Positions 17,065 to 26,359 are shown, counted from the stretch's first letter. The stretch: DNA of 54,697 bases from Chitinophagales bacterium (GCA_016787295.1 JAEUUX010000189.1:1-54697); one strand, 5' to 3'. Notes: a model not told the origin generated them from the sequence alone. Program-made: numbers and translations.

Positions 17065-17997
17065 TTATTTTTTATTTAAAGTTGCTGCTAAATCGTCTAA
17101 TTTCCCTTTGGGAATATAAATAGCATTATATTTACATCTTTCATGATTTTTGAACAAAATTTCTAAAACATATTCTTCTGTTCGATGGATTTTATGAATA
17201 GTTACACGCCTTATTTGTTTAAAAGGTATGACTTTTTTATAAGTCCAAAGCAGATTATTACGAATAATCAAATGATGTGTCGATAATTCAAAATAATAAC
17301 TATTGTATATTGCTAATACCCAATTTGCTAACAAGAAAAAAGTCATTGTTATACTGCAAATCAATGTAGAACAATTGAATAATGCTAATAGTGTTCCTAT
17401 TAATGCAGTTAAATGCAGATAAAAAGAAAAATTCTTGAACAAATTGCCGTTATAAGTTTTCTTTATATCGAGCAAAGGAAGTTCTTTATAATTAACAAAG
17501 TTATTTTGTTTTTGAGGATGAAAATTCTGTAAAAAATAAACTCTTTTTCTTCGATTTTGTTCTATTTGTTCTAAATAGGCAGCCAATTCTACTCCGTTGC
17601 TATATTTTTCTGTGTATATTTCTAAACGTTCTGATTGTTGAGCATTAGATGATTTTAGAAGTATTGCTGTAGTATTTTTTCCTGCTTGTATATTTTTCCA
17701 AAAAGAATAAGGTTTGCTATAATCATACAAACGTATTTCATGAATTTCTTCAAAAAATATTTGGCGTTCATTAAGCCATAAATAATTGTCACAAATAAAT
17801 ACCTTATATCGCATTTTGAGGTCCCTAAAAATACCATACAACATGCCTCCTGCCAAAGCGAGTATCAAAAAAGCGGCTGCGTTTTTTTGTGTTATAAGCA
17901 AAAATGATAAGAAGAAAAACCAAGCTGTAACTATAAGAGCGGCAACAAAAGACGCATCTATTTTTATTTTACTCTCAAATAATGGTGTTTCGGTCAT
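17065..17997 (-). CDS. membrane protein of unknown function with PH-like domain, copy 2
   Basis: This 310-residue paralogue of the 16052-16987 gene has the same layout: two hydrophobic hairpins (about 18-55 and 190-225), each followed by a strand-rich domain, ending LDDLAATLNKK. The two genes are separated by 77 bases and are probably transcribed together. The N-termini (ETPLFESK) and C-terminal PH-like parts are most alike; the central loop (about 120-185) has diverged most. I do not recognise a named family with certainty. Expression of both copies in one operon argues for paired or dose-related use rather than a decaying duplicate, since neither is broken. Confidence 0.7.
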   Translation of the reverse strand: MTETPLFESKIKIDASFVAALIVTAWFFFLSFLLITQKNAAAFLILALAGGMLYGIFRDLKMRYKVFICDNYLWLNERQIFFEEIHEIRLYDYSKPYSFWKNIQAGKNTTAILLKSSNAQQSERLEIYTEKYSNGVELAAYLEQIEQNRRKRVYFLQNFHPQKQNNFVNYKELPLLDIKKTYNGNLFKNFSFYLHLTALIGTLLALFNCSTLICSITMTFFLLANWVLAIYNSYYFELSTHHLIIRNNLLWTYKKVIPFKQIRRVTIHKIHRTEEYVLEILFKNHERCKYNAIYIPKGKLDDLAATLNKK

Positions 17998-18227
17998 TGA
18001 AATATCGTTTTTGTGTTAATCAATATAGAAGTTGATAAATTGAGGTGTCTGATAAGGCTCAAAAATAGCATTTTTTTACCAAACCATTAGTACAAAAGAA
18101 ACAACAAAAATTGTTTTTTGTTCCCACAACAGTATCTTTTATGGATAATGTATTGGCGATAGTGTCTCTTTTGCTGTATTTTGCCAAGTATTTACCTCCA
18201 AAATTAGCATTTCTACCAAAATAAGCC

Positions 18228-18235
18228 TACCTTTG
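18228..18235 (+). promoter_or_regulatory. Bacteroidota-type -7 box (TACCTTTG) for der-rnhB
   Basis: TACCTTTGCA matches TAnnTTTG and lies 30 bases before the ATG of der at 18266. It overlaps an in-frame TTG at 18233, which is one reason to prefer the ATG. Confidence 0.55.
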
Positions 18236-18265
18236 CACCCCGAAAAACAATTTAATAATCAAAAC

Positions 18266-19579
18266 ATGAGTTTTACAGTAGCCATAGTAGGTCGTCCGAA
18301 TGTGGGAAAATCTACGCTATTTAATCGTCTTATTGGCAAACGCGATGCGATTACTGATGACCTTAGCGGTGTGACGCGCGACCGCAAATATGGAGAAAGT
18401 TATTGGAACGGACGCGAATTTAATGTGATAGACACAGGTGGTTTTGTGCCAAATTCAGAAGATGTTTTTGAGGCAGCTATCCGCGAACAAGTACAAATTG
18501 CCATGAGCGAAGCCTCGCTCATTTTGTTTATGACCGACGTAACCACAGGCATCACCGACCTCGACGACGCTATGACAGGATTGTTGCGCCGCAGCGACAA
18601 AAAAGTTTTCTTGGTGGTCAATAAAGTCGACAACGGACAACGACACTTAGATGCAGTTGAGTTCTACAGTCTGGGTTTTGAAGAAGTGTTTTTTGTTTCG
18701 TCTATCAACGGTTCAGGCACCGGTGAAATCCTCGATGCCATTGTCAACAATATGCCAGCAGTGGAAGAAGACTTGGAGCAAGAAGCGGATAAAATACCCA
18801 AGTTCACCATCGTCGGGCAGCCTAATGTCGGTAAATCGTCTTTGCTTAACGCCTTGGTGGGCGAACAACGCAATATCGTGACCAATATTGCAGGCACCAC
18901 ACGCGACAGTATTAATACCCGTTATAAACTTTTTGGCAAAGATTTCTGGTTGATAGACACGGCTGGTATTCGCAAAAAAGCTGTTGTTCATGAAAATTTG
19001 GAGTTCTATTCCGTTATGCGTGCCATTGGCGCCATTGAAGAAGCCGACGTTTGTCTCATCATGATTGATGCCCAAACAGGTGTGGAATCGCAAGACATGA
19101 ACATTTTTCGTTTAGCCGAACAAAAACGAAAAGGCATTGTGGTTTTGGTCAATAAGTGGGATTTGGTCGAAAAAGAAACCAATACCGCTCGCGACTTTAC
19201 CGCCGAAATCAAGCAAAAATTAGCGCCTTTTAGCGATGTTCCTATTGTTTTTATTTCGGCATTGGACAAAACGCGCATTTTCAAAGCCATCGAAACCGCT
19301 TTGGAGGTGTATGAATATCGCCAACAACGAATCCCCACTTCGCAACTCAACGAGGTGATGCTCGAAGCTATCGAAAAATATCCACCGCCTGCTCACAAAG
19401 CGGTGTATGTCAAAATCAAGTATGTCACACAACTTCCCACGCCAACACCTCAATTTGCTTTTTTCTGCAACCACCCGCGCTATGTCAAAGAGCCTTATCG
19501 CAACTATTTGGAGAACCAACTGCGCAAAAATTTCAAATTCACAGGTGTTCCCATTAGTTTGTATTTCAGGGAAAAATAG
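18266..19579 (+). CDS. der: ribosome-assembly GTPase Der (EngA)
   Basis: Der is the essential tandem-GTPase protein needed for maturation of the 50S ribosomal subunit. It has two complete G domains: GRPNVGKST at 9-17 with NKVD and a DTGG switch, and GQPNVGKSS about 180-190 with DTAG and NKWD. A C-terminal KH-like domain (about 350-437) follows, ending in PISLYFREK. Starting at ATG 18266 places the first beta strand (MSFTVAIVG) as in other Der proteins; the longer TTG start would add 11 residues that overlap the promoter box. The product is 437 residues. rnhB follows after 8 bases in the same operon. Confidence 0.96.
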   Translation: MSFTVAIVGRPNVGKSTLFNRLIGKRDAITDDLSGVTRDRKYGESYWNGREFNVIDTGGFVPNSEDVFEAAIREQVQIAMSEASLILFMTDVTTGITDLDDAMTGLLRRSDKKVFLVVNKVDNGQRHLDAVEFYSLGFEEVFFVSSINGSGTGEILDAIVNNMPAVEEDLEQEADKIPKFTIVGQPNVGKSSLLNALVGEQRNIVTNIAGTTRDSINTRYKLFGKDFWLIDTAGIRKKAVVHENLEFYSVMRAIGAIEEADVCLIMIDAQTGVESQDMNIFRLAEQKRKGIVVLVNKWDLVEKETNTARDFTAEIKQKLAPFSDVPIVFISALDKTRIFKAIETALEVYEYRQQRIPTSQLNEVMLEAIEKYPPPAHKAVYVKIKYVTQLPTPTPQFAFFCNHPRYVKEPYRNYLENQLRKNFKFTGVPISLYFREK

Positions 19580-19587
19580 AACGCACC

Positions 19588-20190
19588 ATGTTGCAAAGAT
19601 TTTACCAAACAGCAGGACTCGAATGTGGTTGTGACGAAGCAGGACGCGGTTGTCTATCGGGCGCAGTCTTTGCGGCAGCCGTTATTTTGCCTCCCGATTT
19701 CGAACATCAATGGCTCAACGACTCTAAGCAAACCACTCATCCACAGCGCTTGGTGTTGCGCAAATATATCGAGCAACACGCCTTAGCTTATAGCGTGGCA
19801 CAAGTTTCACCCCAAGAAATTGACCAAATCAATATCTTGCAAGCCTCCATCAAAGCCATGCACTTGGCTATCGATGCCTTGTCTATCCGCCCTGCTTTTA
19901 TTGTGGTTGATGGCAACCGTTTCCGTCCTTATCCCGATATTCCGCACCAATGTATTGTGAAAGGTGATGGTAAAATTATGTCTATTGCCGCTGCCTCTAT
20001 TTTGGCAAAAACCTATCGCGACGATTATATGGAACAGCTCCACACCGAATATCCACAATACCTCTGGGCGCAAAACAAAGGCTACCCAACTGTTGCACAC
20101 CGACAAGCTATTGCAAAATATGGCGCAACACCCCATCATCGCCAAAGTTTTACGCTCCTGCCCCGAACAACTTCTTTGTTTGACCTATAA
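19588..20190 (+). CDS. rnhB: ribonuclease HII
   Basis: RNase HII removes ribonucleotides misincorporated in DNA and RNA primers by cutting RNA/DNA hybrids. The 200-residue protein has the signature DEAGRG at 16-21 with metal-binding Asp16 and Glu17, the VDGNRF strand near 110 carrying the third acidic residue, and the KGDGKIMSIAAASILAKT segment near 124-141 with the conserved late Asp about 10 residues further (YRDDYM). Length is normal. It sits 8 bases after der and ends just before the bidirectional hairpin at 20201-20230. Confidence 0.95.
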   Translation: MLQRFYQTAGLECGCDEAGRGCLSGAVFAAAVILPPDFEHQWLNDSKQTTHPQRLVLRKYIEQHALAYSVAQVSPQEIDQINILQASIKAMHLAIDALSIRPAFIVVDGNRFRPYPDIPHQCIVKGDGKIMSIAAASILAKTYRDDYMEQLHTEYPQYLWAQNKGYPTVAHRQAIAKYGATPHHRQSFTLLPRTTSLFDL

Positions 20191-20200
20191 AACAAAACAG

Positions 20201-20241
20201 CGGCTATCTTCCGAAATTGGAAGGTAGCCGTTGCTTATTTT
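20201..20241. terminator. bidirectional terminator between rnhB and the EEP-domain gene
   Basis: A 12-bp stem with one mismatch or wobble (20201-20212 with 20219-20230, loop GAAATT) is followed by TTGCTTATTTTT on the plus strand and by CTGTTTTGTTTTA on the minus strand. It separates convergent genes. Confidence 0.75.
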
Positions 20242-20251
20242 TGGTAGTTGT

Positions 20252-21823
20252 TTATGGGTTAGTCTGCATCACTTGCACCGTACCCGTCACGCCATTGTCC
20301 CACACCACACTAACGTTGGGGGTGCCTTGTCCTGCCACAATCGTTCCGCCAATGGCAGTCCATTCGTAGGTAGTTCCAGCCGCACCCGCTGTTACGCTAT
20401 AGGTACTTGTGTTTTGGCTACAGGGTGTGGCATCGCCATTCACAATGGGTTTAGACGTGCAAGGAAACTCGAGGCGCGCCCACACCGCAAAGTGGTCTGA
20501 TAGTTCAAAAATACGGAACATTTCATCTTTCAGCGAACGCAAAACCACGACATTGTTGTTGTTACTGATAACAGGCAAATGGTCATAGCGCGTCATAATA
20601 TAATCCAGATATTCTGGTGCATCGGTTTCGTCGGTCAAATAATAGTTATGCTCTTTGTCCCACGTTGCATAATGTCCGCTATAAGTGGGCATGGTAGCTT
20701 TGAAATGGTCGGTCCAAAGGCTATCATATTCGCCCCATTTATTGGAAAATTTGTCCACATTCAAGTCACCTCCCATAATCACCGCTTCGTCGGCAGGGAT
20801 ATTTTGGCTGTCTACAAATTGTTTAAATTTTGTCAACTGAACTTTGCGCATTTCTACATCGGCATACTTGTTAAAAGCGTCCATATGGGTAGCAAATAAG
20901 TGATATTTTGTTCCTAATTTGTTGATACGCACATATTTTATTCCTTTGTCGGCTAAACAATCATCCTCTACACAGTCGCTACCCCAAAGGTATTGGTCTT
21001 GCACTTCGATGGGCCAGCGGCTGACAATCAATACACCACCGTCTTCGAGCGGGCTACTGGGGTTTCCTATGACCGTGCTTTGGTAGGGATATTCTGCCGC
21101 TAAATTGGCTAATAAATCGTCGCGCACTGCATCGTCAAACACTTCTTCGAGCATCAATACGTCCATATCTTGCACGCCTTTGTGGATAAATTGGGCGCGG
21201 GTGGCTTGGTCGTCGTCAGGAAACAGTATCGTTGGGCGCATATAAAGATTATATGCCATGACATTCAATACAGCAGGTTTTTGAACATCATCAATAGGAA
21301 CAATGTATGGTTTGGGCGGATCTACATAATCGATAGCAAACAATACATCGTCATACGTGCCGCCGGGTGCAGTGCTGTAGGCAGCATAGCGCAAACGATA
21401 TTCAATGCCACTAATGGTAATGATATGGCTGTGCAAATCGCGGTCGTAGTAGAACGGGTCGCTAAAACTACTATTAGCTGCTGATTGTTTGAGGGTGGTA
21501 GAACCCAACAATTCCGTTACTCGAAGTTTGCATGACACAACATTAGTATTGCTTCCAGCTACCTTAATATGTGCAATGGTTTCGTAATCGGTGGGAGTAC
21601 CAGAAAACCCAAAAAGGCGTTTGACACGCAACAGTTCTTTACCTGCTTCTAAAGCTCCGATAGTACCGTTGTTGCCGTCCCAATTGTCGTTGCTTAAACC
21701 ATTGGTGGCTTCTGTATTGAATTGAAAATCAAGATGGGTGTTATTCTGAAAATACAGATAAGAATACTGTGCCGAAACATACCAGCTCTGACACAATAAG
21801 CAAACAAAAAAGAAAAAACGCAT
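20252..21823 (-). CDS. secreted endonuclease/exonuclease/phosphatase-fold protein, sphingomyelinase-like
   Basis: The 523-residue protein has a signal peptide (cleaved near SWYVSA-QY, about residue 19), a strand-rich N-terminal domain (about 20-165), an EEP-fold catalytic domain (about 175-440) and a short C-terminal PKD/Ig-like domain. EEP motifs are in order: NVMAYNLY, the metal-binding LEEVFDD glutamate, THMDAF, GGDLNVDKF, and SDHFAV with the catalytic histidine. The neutral sphingomyelinase C branch of this fold has the same order, so a secreted phosphodiesterase acting on sphingolipid or phospholipid head groups is likely, though DNase-like activity is not excluded. The protein ends in the PKD-like domain (TVQVMQTNP) without a T9SS sorting signal, unlike similar proteins in the phylum. 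Confidence 0.78.
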   Translation of the reverse strand: MRFFFFVCLLCQSWYVSAQYSYLYFQNNTHLDFQFNTEATNGLSNDNWDGNNGTIGALEAGKELLRVKRLFGFSGTPTDYETIAHIKVAGSNTNVVSCKLRVTELLGSTTLKQSAANSSFSDPFYYDRDLHSHIITISGIEYRLRYAAYSTAPGGTYDDVLFAIDYVDPPKPYIVPIDDVQKPAVLNVMAYNLYMRPTILFPDDDQATRAQFIHKGVQDMDVLMLEEVFDDAVRDDLLANLAAEYPYQSTVIGNPSSPLEDGGVLIVSRWPIEVQDQYLWGSDCVEDDCLADKGIKYVRINKLGTKYHLFATHMDAFNKYADVEMRKVQLTKFKQFVDSQNIPADEAVIMGGDLNVDKFSNKWGEYDSLWTDHFKATMPTYSGHYATWDKEHNYYLTDETDAPEYLDYIMTRYDHLPVISNNNNVVVLRSLKDEMFRIFELSDHFAVWARLEFPCTSKPIVNGDATPCSQNTSTYSVTAGAAGTTYEWTAIGGTIVAGQGTPNVSVVWDNGVTGTVQVMQTNP

Positions 21824-21879
21824 TTGATAAAATTATGAATGACAAACTATGAGCTTGCAGAATACTTTGCGTAGGTGTT

Positions 21880-22848
21880 TTAAAATCGTTTTAAATCACG
21901 GTTGGCAAAAGTCCATTCGGGTGTTTGTAGGTTGTTGCCAAAGTTGATGCTATACCAAGGACTTAGCGCCGAATTATTGGGATTGACCAAGATGTGTATG
22001 TTTTGGGCGGGCATATAACTTTGTGCCAACAAAAATACTTTCTCTTTGGTTTTCGGATTCTGGGCTACGTCCATAACGAGGATAGCATGACCGGGAAAAC
22101 CTCCCTGAATAAACACATCACCCGATTTAATGTCCTCTACTGCAATGGATTTGAGTTCTTTGTTGAGCGAAAAAGTACCACAATAGTTAAAAACGCTGTT
22201 CATGTATTGTTTAAACACCTTATACGAGCCATCGGCTTTGGCTTTTTTGACCCAAGTGGTTTTGTTTCCTTTAAAAACAGGTCGGTATCCTTCGCGCCAT
22301 TTGCTATAGCTTGCTGCCGTGCCGTTGGTATAATTGAAATGTATGGCGCTAAAACTATTGGCTTGGTAAAGATACTCGGCACGTAGGCGCATCACAGCAT
22401 CGGCACATTGTTGCAAATCTGTTTCTCCTACATCAATGTCCACTACTGCGACATGTACGCTTTGGTTGGCTTTGGGAGAACCGTCATAGCGCAAAACGGG
22501 TGGTTTGCCCTTTTTTAGTGGCAGGTTACGCAACCAATCGGCAAAACTCCCGCCGCCTGTTGGCAGTCGTTCATAACCCGGCGGAGGCAAAATGCGATTG
22601 AGGAGCATGTCTTCATCATCATATTGTGCTAACCAAGGAAAGCGATATTTTTTATTGGCTTCTGTCTGACCCACCTGAGCTACTTCGTTGCTTGTGCTAT
22701 TTGTGTCGGCGGCTGTTGCAGTGGCTTTTACTGGCACAGGCACAAAACCGTCTTTGGTGAGTTTTAGGTCGGTAGGTACGTTTGCATCATTACTATTGCA
22801 CGCCATTAGTCCAATAAGTAACAAACAACAATAAGTGTGTTTTTTCAT
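21880..22848 (-). CDS. DUF4846-family lipoprotein
   Basis: The 322-residue protein starts with a lipoprotein signal peptide (lipobox LMAC, Cys17), then a low-complexity Thr/Ala linker (about 35-60) and the DUF4846 domain (about 68-322). Typical features of that family are RILPPPGYERLP, the GSFADWLRNLPLKKGKP segment, LRAEYLY, and a late GHAILVMDVA strand. The function of DUF4846 is unknown; the domain has a fold and conserved His/Asp residues that would suit an enzyme such as a cell-envelope hydrolase, but this is inference. The gene lies between the EEP-domain gene and an esterase gene, all on the minus strand with gaps of 45-56 bases, so co-transcription is likely. Confidence 0.82.
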   Translation of the reverse strand: MKKHTYCCLLLIGLMACNSNDANVPTDLKLTKDGFVPVPVKATATAADTNSTSNEVAQVGQTEANKKYRFPWLAQYDDEDMLLNRILPPPGYERLPTGGGSFADWLRNLPLKKGKPPVLRYDGSPKANQSVHVAVVDIDVGETDLQQCADAVMRLRAEYLYQANSFSAIHFNYTNGTAASYSKWREGYRPVFKGNKTTWVKKAKADGSYKVFKQYMNSVFNYCGTFSLNKELKSIAVEDIKSGDVFIQGGFPGHAILVMDVAQNPKTKEKVFLLAQSYMPAQNIHILVNPNNSALSPWYSINFGNNLQTPEWTFANRDLKRF

Positions 22849-22893
22849 AGTACATTAAGTAGGGGATACAATAGGTTTTGAAAATGCAATTAA

Positions 22894-23859
22894 TTATGGC
22901 AAAGTGAATTGTTTAAACCACGCCCAATTTTGCACGGCAGCTTTGGCAGGATGATTAGTACCATTGGGATAGGCATGTTTCAAGCCTTTAACCATCACAA
23001 ATTGAAAGAGATTATTAGGTTCGTTATTGTTGGATACAAAATGAGCAAATACCGCCGAGGCTGTATCGCCTGTTATGGTGTAGTTGGGATTGAGGTCGAA
23101 ATGGTTGATGTGGCGTTGTTTTATTCTGTAGTATTTAAAATCCTCAAAACTATTGAGCAAAGAGTCAAATTGGCTTAATGGCAGGTCGGGACCTTCGTTG
23201 CCTGGTCCCCAATCATCGTTGCCTACTTGGTAGGTGATGGGTAGTTTTCGTTTGGGTGTATAGGTCGTATCCAAATAAAAAGAACCCGCACTTTCTACTA
23301 TTGCCGCAAATATGTCACTCATTTCGATGGCACATTTAGCAGCCATTTGACCACCATTCGAAAAACCAACTAAATATATGCGACGGGTATCGATGTTGAA
23401 CTTAGTGGGTAGAAAAGCTACTACCTCTTTCAAAAATTTAATATCGTCTAAAGGTGTTTCGTTGGGGCAAAATATCCATTCCGCGTCAGGTGGGGTATTC
23501 CATTTGGTAGTGGTCTTTTGTCCGTCGGGTTCTATAATGCAATAACTACCCGATGAAGGAAAAACAGTGATAATGTTTTCGGTTTCGCCCACTTCTTTCC
23601 AACCCGAAATGTTGTAAAACTTTTCTCCATCTCCACTAGTACCGTGCAGCATGAACACTACTGGCACCGCCACTGTGCTATCATACGACTGTGGAATATG
23701 AACATAAAATTCCCTTTGTACGCCATCGATTTCTTTGGTGTATCGATTTTTGCCGTATGGAATAGTTGTAGACGTATTGTTGTTGCCATCATCGTCGTCG
23801 TCGTCTTTGCATTGAAATAAAAATACCGTGCAAAGCAACAATAATAGTATTTTTTTCAT
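22894..23859 (-). CDS. lipoprotein esterase, PHB depolymerase/feruloyl esterase-like
   Basis: The 321-residue alpha/beta hydrolase has a lipoprotein signal peptide (lipidated Cys17) followed by an acidic run of Asp residues, a feature that often precedes surface-exposed lipoproteins in Bacteroidota. The oxyanion segment is FMLHGTSGDG, the nucleophile is Ser167 in GFSNGG, and GLKHAYP near 300 supplies the catalytic histidine. This order matches the LpqC/PHB depolymerase and acetyl-xylan/feruloyl esterase group. Likely role: cleavage of ester-linked polymers or side groups outside the cell. The substrate is not readable. It is probably first of a three-gene minus-strand run ending at 20252. Confidence 0.83.
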   Translation of the reverse strand: MKKILLLLLCTVFLFQCKDDDDDDGNNNTSTTIPYGKNRYTKEIDGVQREFYVHIPQSYDSTVAVPVVFMLHGTSGDGEKFYNISGWKEVGETENIITVFPSSGSYCIIEPDGQKTTTKWNTPPDAEWIFCPNETPLDDIKFLKEVVAFLPTKFNIDTRRIYLVGFSNGGQMAAKCAIEMSDIFAAIVESAGSFYLDTTYTPKRKLPITYQVGNDDWGPGNEGPDLPLSQFDSLLNSFEDFKYYRIKQRHINHFDLNPNYTITGDTASAVFAHFVSNNNEPNNLFQFVMVKGLKHAYPNGTNHPAKAAVQNWAWFKQFTLP

Positions 23860-23964
23860 GGGGAGAGTATTTTATCTTAAAGATACTATTTTTCAGGAAG
23901 CCTGTTACTTGCTTTACATAGCGTGTTTTTGAAACAGCAGTGTAAAGCAAAAGCGGTTGTAATG

Positions 23965-25758
23965 CTACGCATGTTCAAACTGCAACTTGATAAGGTTGTG
24001 ATAAATACCTTCGTGGTGTTGTAGGAGTTGTTCGTGCGTGCCTTGTTCGGCTATTTGTCCTTGATCTATGACATAAATCTGGTCGGCATTGCGGACGGTT
24101 GCCAAACGGTGGGCGATGATAATCGTGGTGCGGTTGTGCATCAATTGCTCTAAGGCAGCCTGCACTAAACTTTCGGACTCCGAATCGAGCGAAGAGGTTG
24201 CCTCGTCGAGGATAAGGATATTGGGGTTTTTGAGCAAAGCCCTTGCAATGGCAATGCGTTGTCTTTGTCCGCCTGATAGCTTAATGCCGCGCTCCCCCAC
24301 CATTGTTTCCATGCCTTGCGGAAAGCCCATGATGAAATCATAAGCATTGGCTTGTCGAGCAGCGGCTATGACGGCTTCGTTGGTGGCATCGGGTTTGCCA
24401 TAGCGTATGTTTTCGGCAATAGTTCCACCAAAAAGCACCACATCTTGCGGCACAATACCAATGTTTTGGCGCAAAGCTGTTAGGTCATAGTCGGTGATAC
24501 TGCGATTGTCGATGCTAATGCTGCCCGATGTAGGACGATAAAAGCCCATCAAAAGTTGCACGATGGTCGATTTCCCTGCCCCGCTCGCACCCACCAATGC
24601 CACTTTTTTGCCTTGCTCGATGTGCAGCGAAATACCTTTGAGAATGGCTAAATCGGGGCGCGTGGGATAATGAAAAACGACATTTTGATAGTCGATATTG
24701 CCATTGATAGGCGGGAAATGTTGTTGGGTCAGGTGTTGGACTTCGGGTTTTTCGTCCAAAATACCAAATACTTTTTCGGCAGCACCCATCGCTTTTTGTA
24801 GGTTGCTAAACAAATCGGCTGTTCCCGCTACCGAACCGCCAATGAAACCCGTGTAGAGAATGAACCGCAACAATTCGCCGATGGTCATCATGCCGTCTTT
24901 GACATAGTTTGCCCCAAACCACAATACCAAAATAATGCCGCCAAACACCACCGTGATGAGAAAAGACACAAACAAACCGCGATAGCGCGAAGTTTGAATG
25001 GCAATGGCTACAAAATGGTCTAAGGAATTTTTATAGCGTTTGGCTTCGTACCATTCGTTAGTATAGGCTTTGACGGCTTGTATGGATTGCAAACTTTCTT
25101 CGACAATAATATTGGAATCGGCGAGGGCATCTTGGGTTTGGCGCGATAATTTTCTGATGTATTTACCAAAAAATACCGCCGCCAGAATGCCCACAGGAAA
25201 AGTGGCTAACATGACTAAGGTGAGGCGAAAAGAGGTCATCAAAATAATGACAATGCCCGCAATGATGGTGGCAACTTGGCGCAAAATTTCGGCTAAATTG
25301 ATAGAGATAGCCGTTTGCAGTTGGGTCACATCGGCAGTAATGCGGCTGGTGAGTTCGCCTATGCGTCTTTCTTCAAAAAAAGGAAGGGCAAGACTGATGA
25401 TTTTGTTGTAGATGTCGCGCCGAAGGTCTGCCATACTTTTTTCGCTCACTATAGTAAACAGTACAATGCGAAAATAAGAGAAAATACCTTGTAATACCAA
25501 AACACCCAACATCAATAAACCTACACGCTGCAAATAAGTAGTTTGTTCGACAGCGGGAATGGTAGTAATATCGGCAAATTGACTGGCTAAGTAGGGAATG
25601 GCTAAGGTGGTGGCTGTGGAAAGTAGCAGGAAGAATAAACCTAAGATAAAGGTGGTTTTGTAGGGAGCTACATACGCCAAGATACGGCGAATAAGTCCCC
25701 AATTTTGGCGATTTGGAGCAGTTACATTCTCTTGCTCAACATGCTTGTTAGTATTCAT
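23965..25758 (-). CDS. MsbA-like ABC exporter (fused permease and ATPase)
   Basis: The 597-residue half-transporter has six membrane helices (about residues 30-330) and a C-terminal ABC ATPase. Nucleotide motifs are complete: Walker A GASGAGKST at 390-398, Q-loop, signature LSGGQRQR near 498-505, Walker B ILILDEATSSLD, and the H-loop IIAHRLAT. It would act as a homodimer in the inner membrane, exporting lipids or other amphiphiles as MsbA/LmrA-type proteins do. The gene has its own gap of 105 bases on the downstream side; upstream the 5' leader contains a small CCGC/GCGG hairpin with a T7 loop (25774-25788). Confidence 0.9.
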   Translation of the reverse strand: MNTNKHVEQENVTAPNRQNWGLIRRILAYVAPYKTTFILGLFFLLLSTATTLAIPYLASQFADITTIPAVEQTTYLQRVGLLMLGVLVLQGIFSYFRIVLFTIVSEKSMADLRRDIYNKIISLALPFFEERRIGELTSRITADVTQLQTAISINLAEILRQVATIIAGIVIILMTSFRLTLVMLATFPVGILAAVFFGKYIRKLSRQTQDALADSNIIVEESLQSIQAVKAYTNEWYEAKRYKNSLDHFVAIAIQTSRYRGLFVSFLITVVFGGIILVLWFGANYVKDGMMTIGELLRFILYTGFIGGSVAGTADLFSNLQKAMGAAEKVFGILDEKPEVQHLTQQHFPPINGNIDYQNVVFHYPTRPDLAILKGISLHIEQGKKVALVGASGAGKSTIVQLLMGFYRPTSGSISIDNRSITDYDLTALRQNIGIVPQDVVLFGGTIAENIRYGKPDATNEAVIAAARQANAYDFIMGFPQGMETMVGERGIKLSGGQRQRIAIARALLKNPNILILDEATSSLDSESESLVQAALEQLMHNRTTIIIAHRLATVRNADQIYVIDQGQIAEQGTHEQLLQHHEGIYHNLIKLQFEHA

Positions 25759-25825
25759 ATTGTTGTTTTTACCTCCGCAAAAAAAGCGGACGGAACAGAA
25801 AGAAGGCTATTGCAAAGCCCATGAT

Positions 25826-25893
25826 TAATTTGCGTTGAGTAGGTGTTGTTTCATGGTTTTGATACTTTGATTTGTCCAAATTATGCTTATATT
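25826..25893 (-). repeat. chimeric gene-debris: start region of one neighbour joined to the end of another
   Basis: Read on the minus strand, 25893-25844 repeats the 5' leader and first codons of the small lipoprotein gene (26361-26312) with only about one change. It is joined directly to 25845-25826, which repeats the last codons of the 414-residue gene at 26401-26420 (a GTTGAGTAGGT-containing stretch). Together they form a 9-codon open frame, MKQHLLNAN-stop. This looks like a scar left when a duplicated block lost its interior. Confidence 0.6.
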
Positions 25894-25956
25894 ATGGCGT
25901 GTCCCTATAGACCCTTAAAGGCAACACAATAATTTCTCCATAGGAACACGCCCATA
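25893..25956. repeat. imperfect 19-bp inverted repeat
   Basis: The arms 25893-25911 and 25937-25956 pair with about three mismatches or bulges around a 25-base loop. It lies 21 bases after the small lipoprotein gene and may end its transcript, although no T-run follows on the minus strand. Confidence 0.4.
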
Positions 25957-25976
25957 TTATCATCTGCTTAGATGGT

Positions 25977-26321
25977 TTAACGAGGATCTTTCCATACCAC
26001 CTCTATAAATTCAGCATCTTCCCAATCGTCGCATACGAAGCCTACTATCCCTCCTGAATAGCACACTGCTTCGCAACGTTCATCACTAGTAGCAACTAAT
26101 TCGTCTGGGTATAGTGCGGGACCATTGAAAACATAGACATATTGGTCTTGGAAGTAGTATTTGTCTAATTGGTGTCTCGGTGTGGTAGGTGGAATGCTAA
26201 GAATATTATCAATACTACTTTGATAACAACAGGGATAAGTACCGGGGAAGTTGTCTTTTACTTTATTATCACAAGCCACCACCATCAATAATAAAGTGAT
26301 TAGAATGATTAGTTGTTTCAT
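25977..26321 (-). CDS. small lipoprotein of unknown function
   Basis: The 114-residue product has a clear lipoprotein signal peptide with lipobox VVAC (Cys17). The mature part is short and contains six further Cys residues or so (YPCCYQ, RCEAVCYSG, FVCDD), suggesting disulfides in the periplasm or on the surface. I do not recognise a family. Its leader and first codons are repeated at 25844-25893. It is separated from the 414-residue gene upstream by 79 bases that contain a piece resembling the ends of the 395-bp repeat element. Confidence 0.6.
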   Translation of the reverse strand: MKQLIILITLLLMVVACDNKVKDNFPGTYPCCYQSSIDNILSIPPTTPRHQLDKYYFQDQYVYVFNGPALYPDELVATSDERCEAVCYSGGIVGFVCDDWEDAEFIEVVWKDPR

Positions 26322-26359
26322 AGTTTTGATACTTTGATTTGTCCAAATTATGCTTATAT

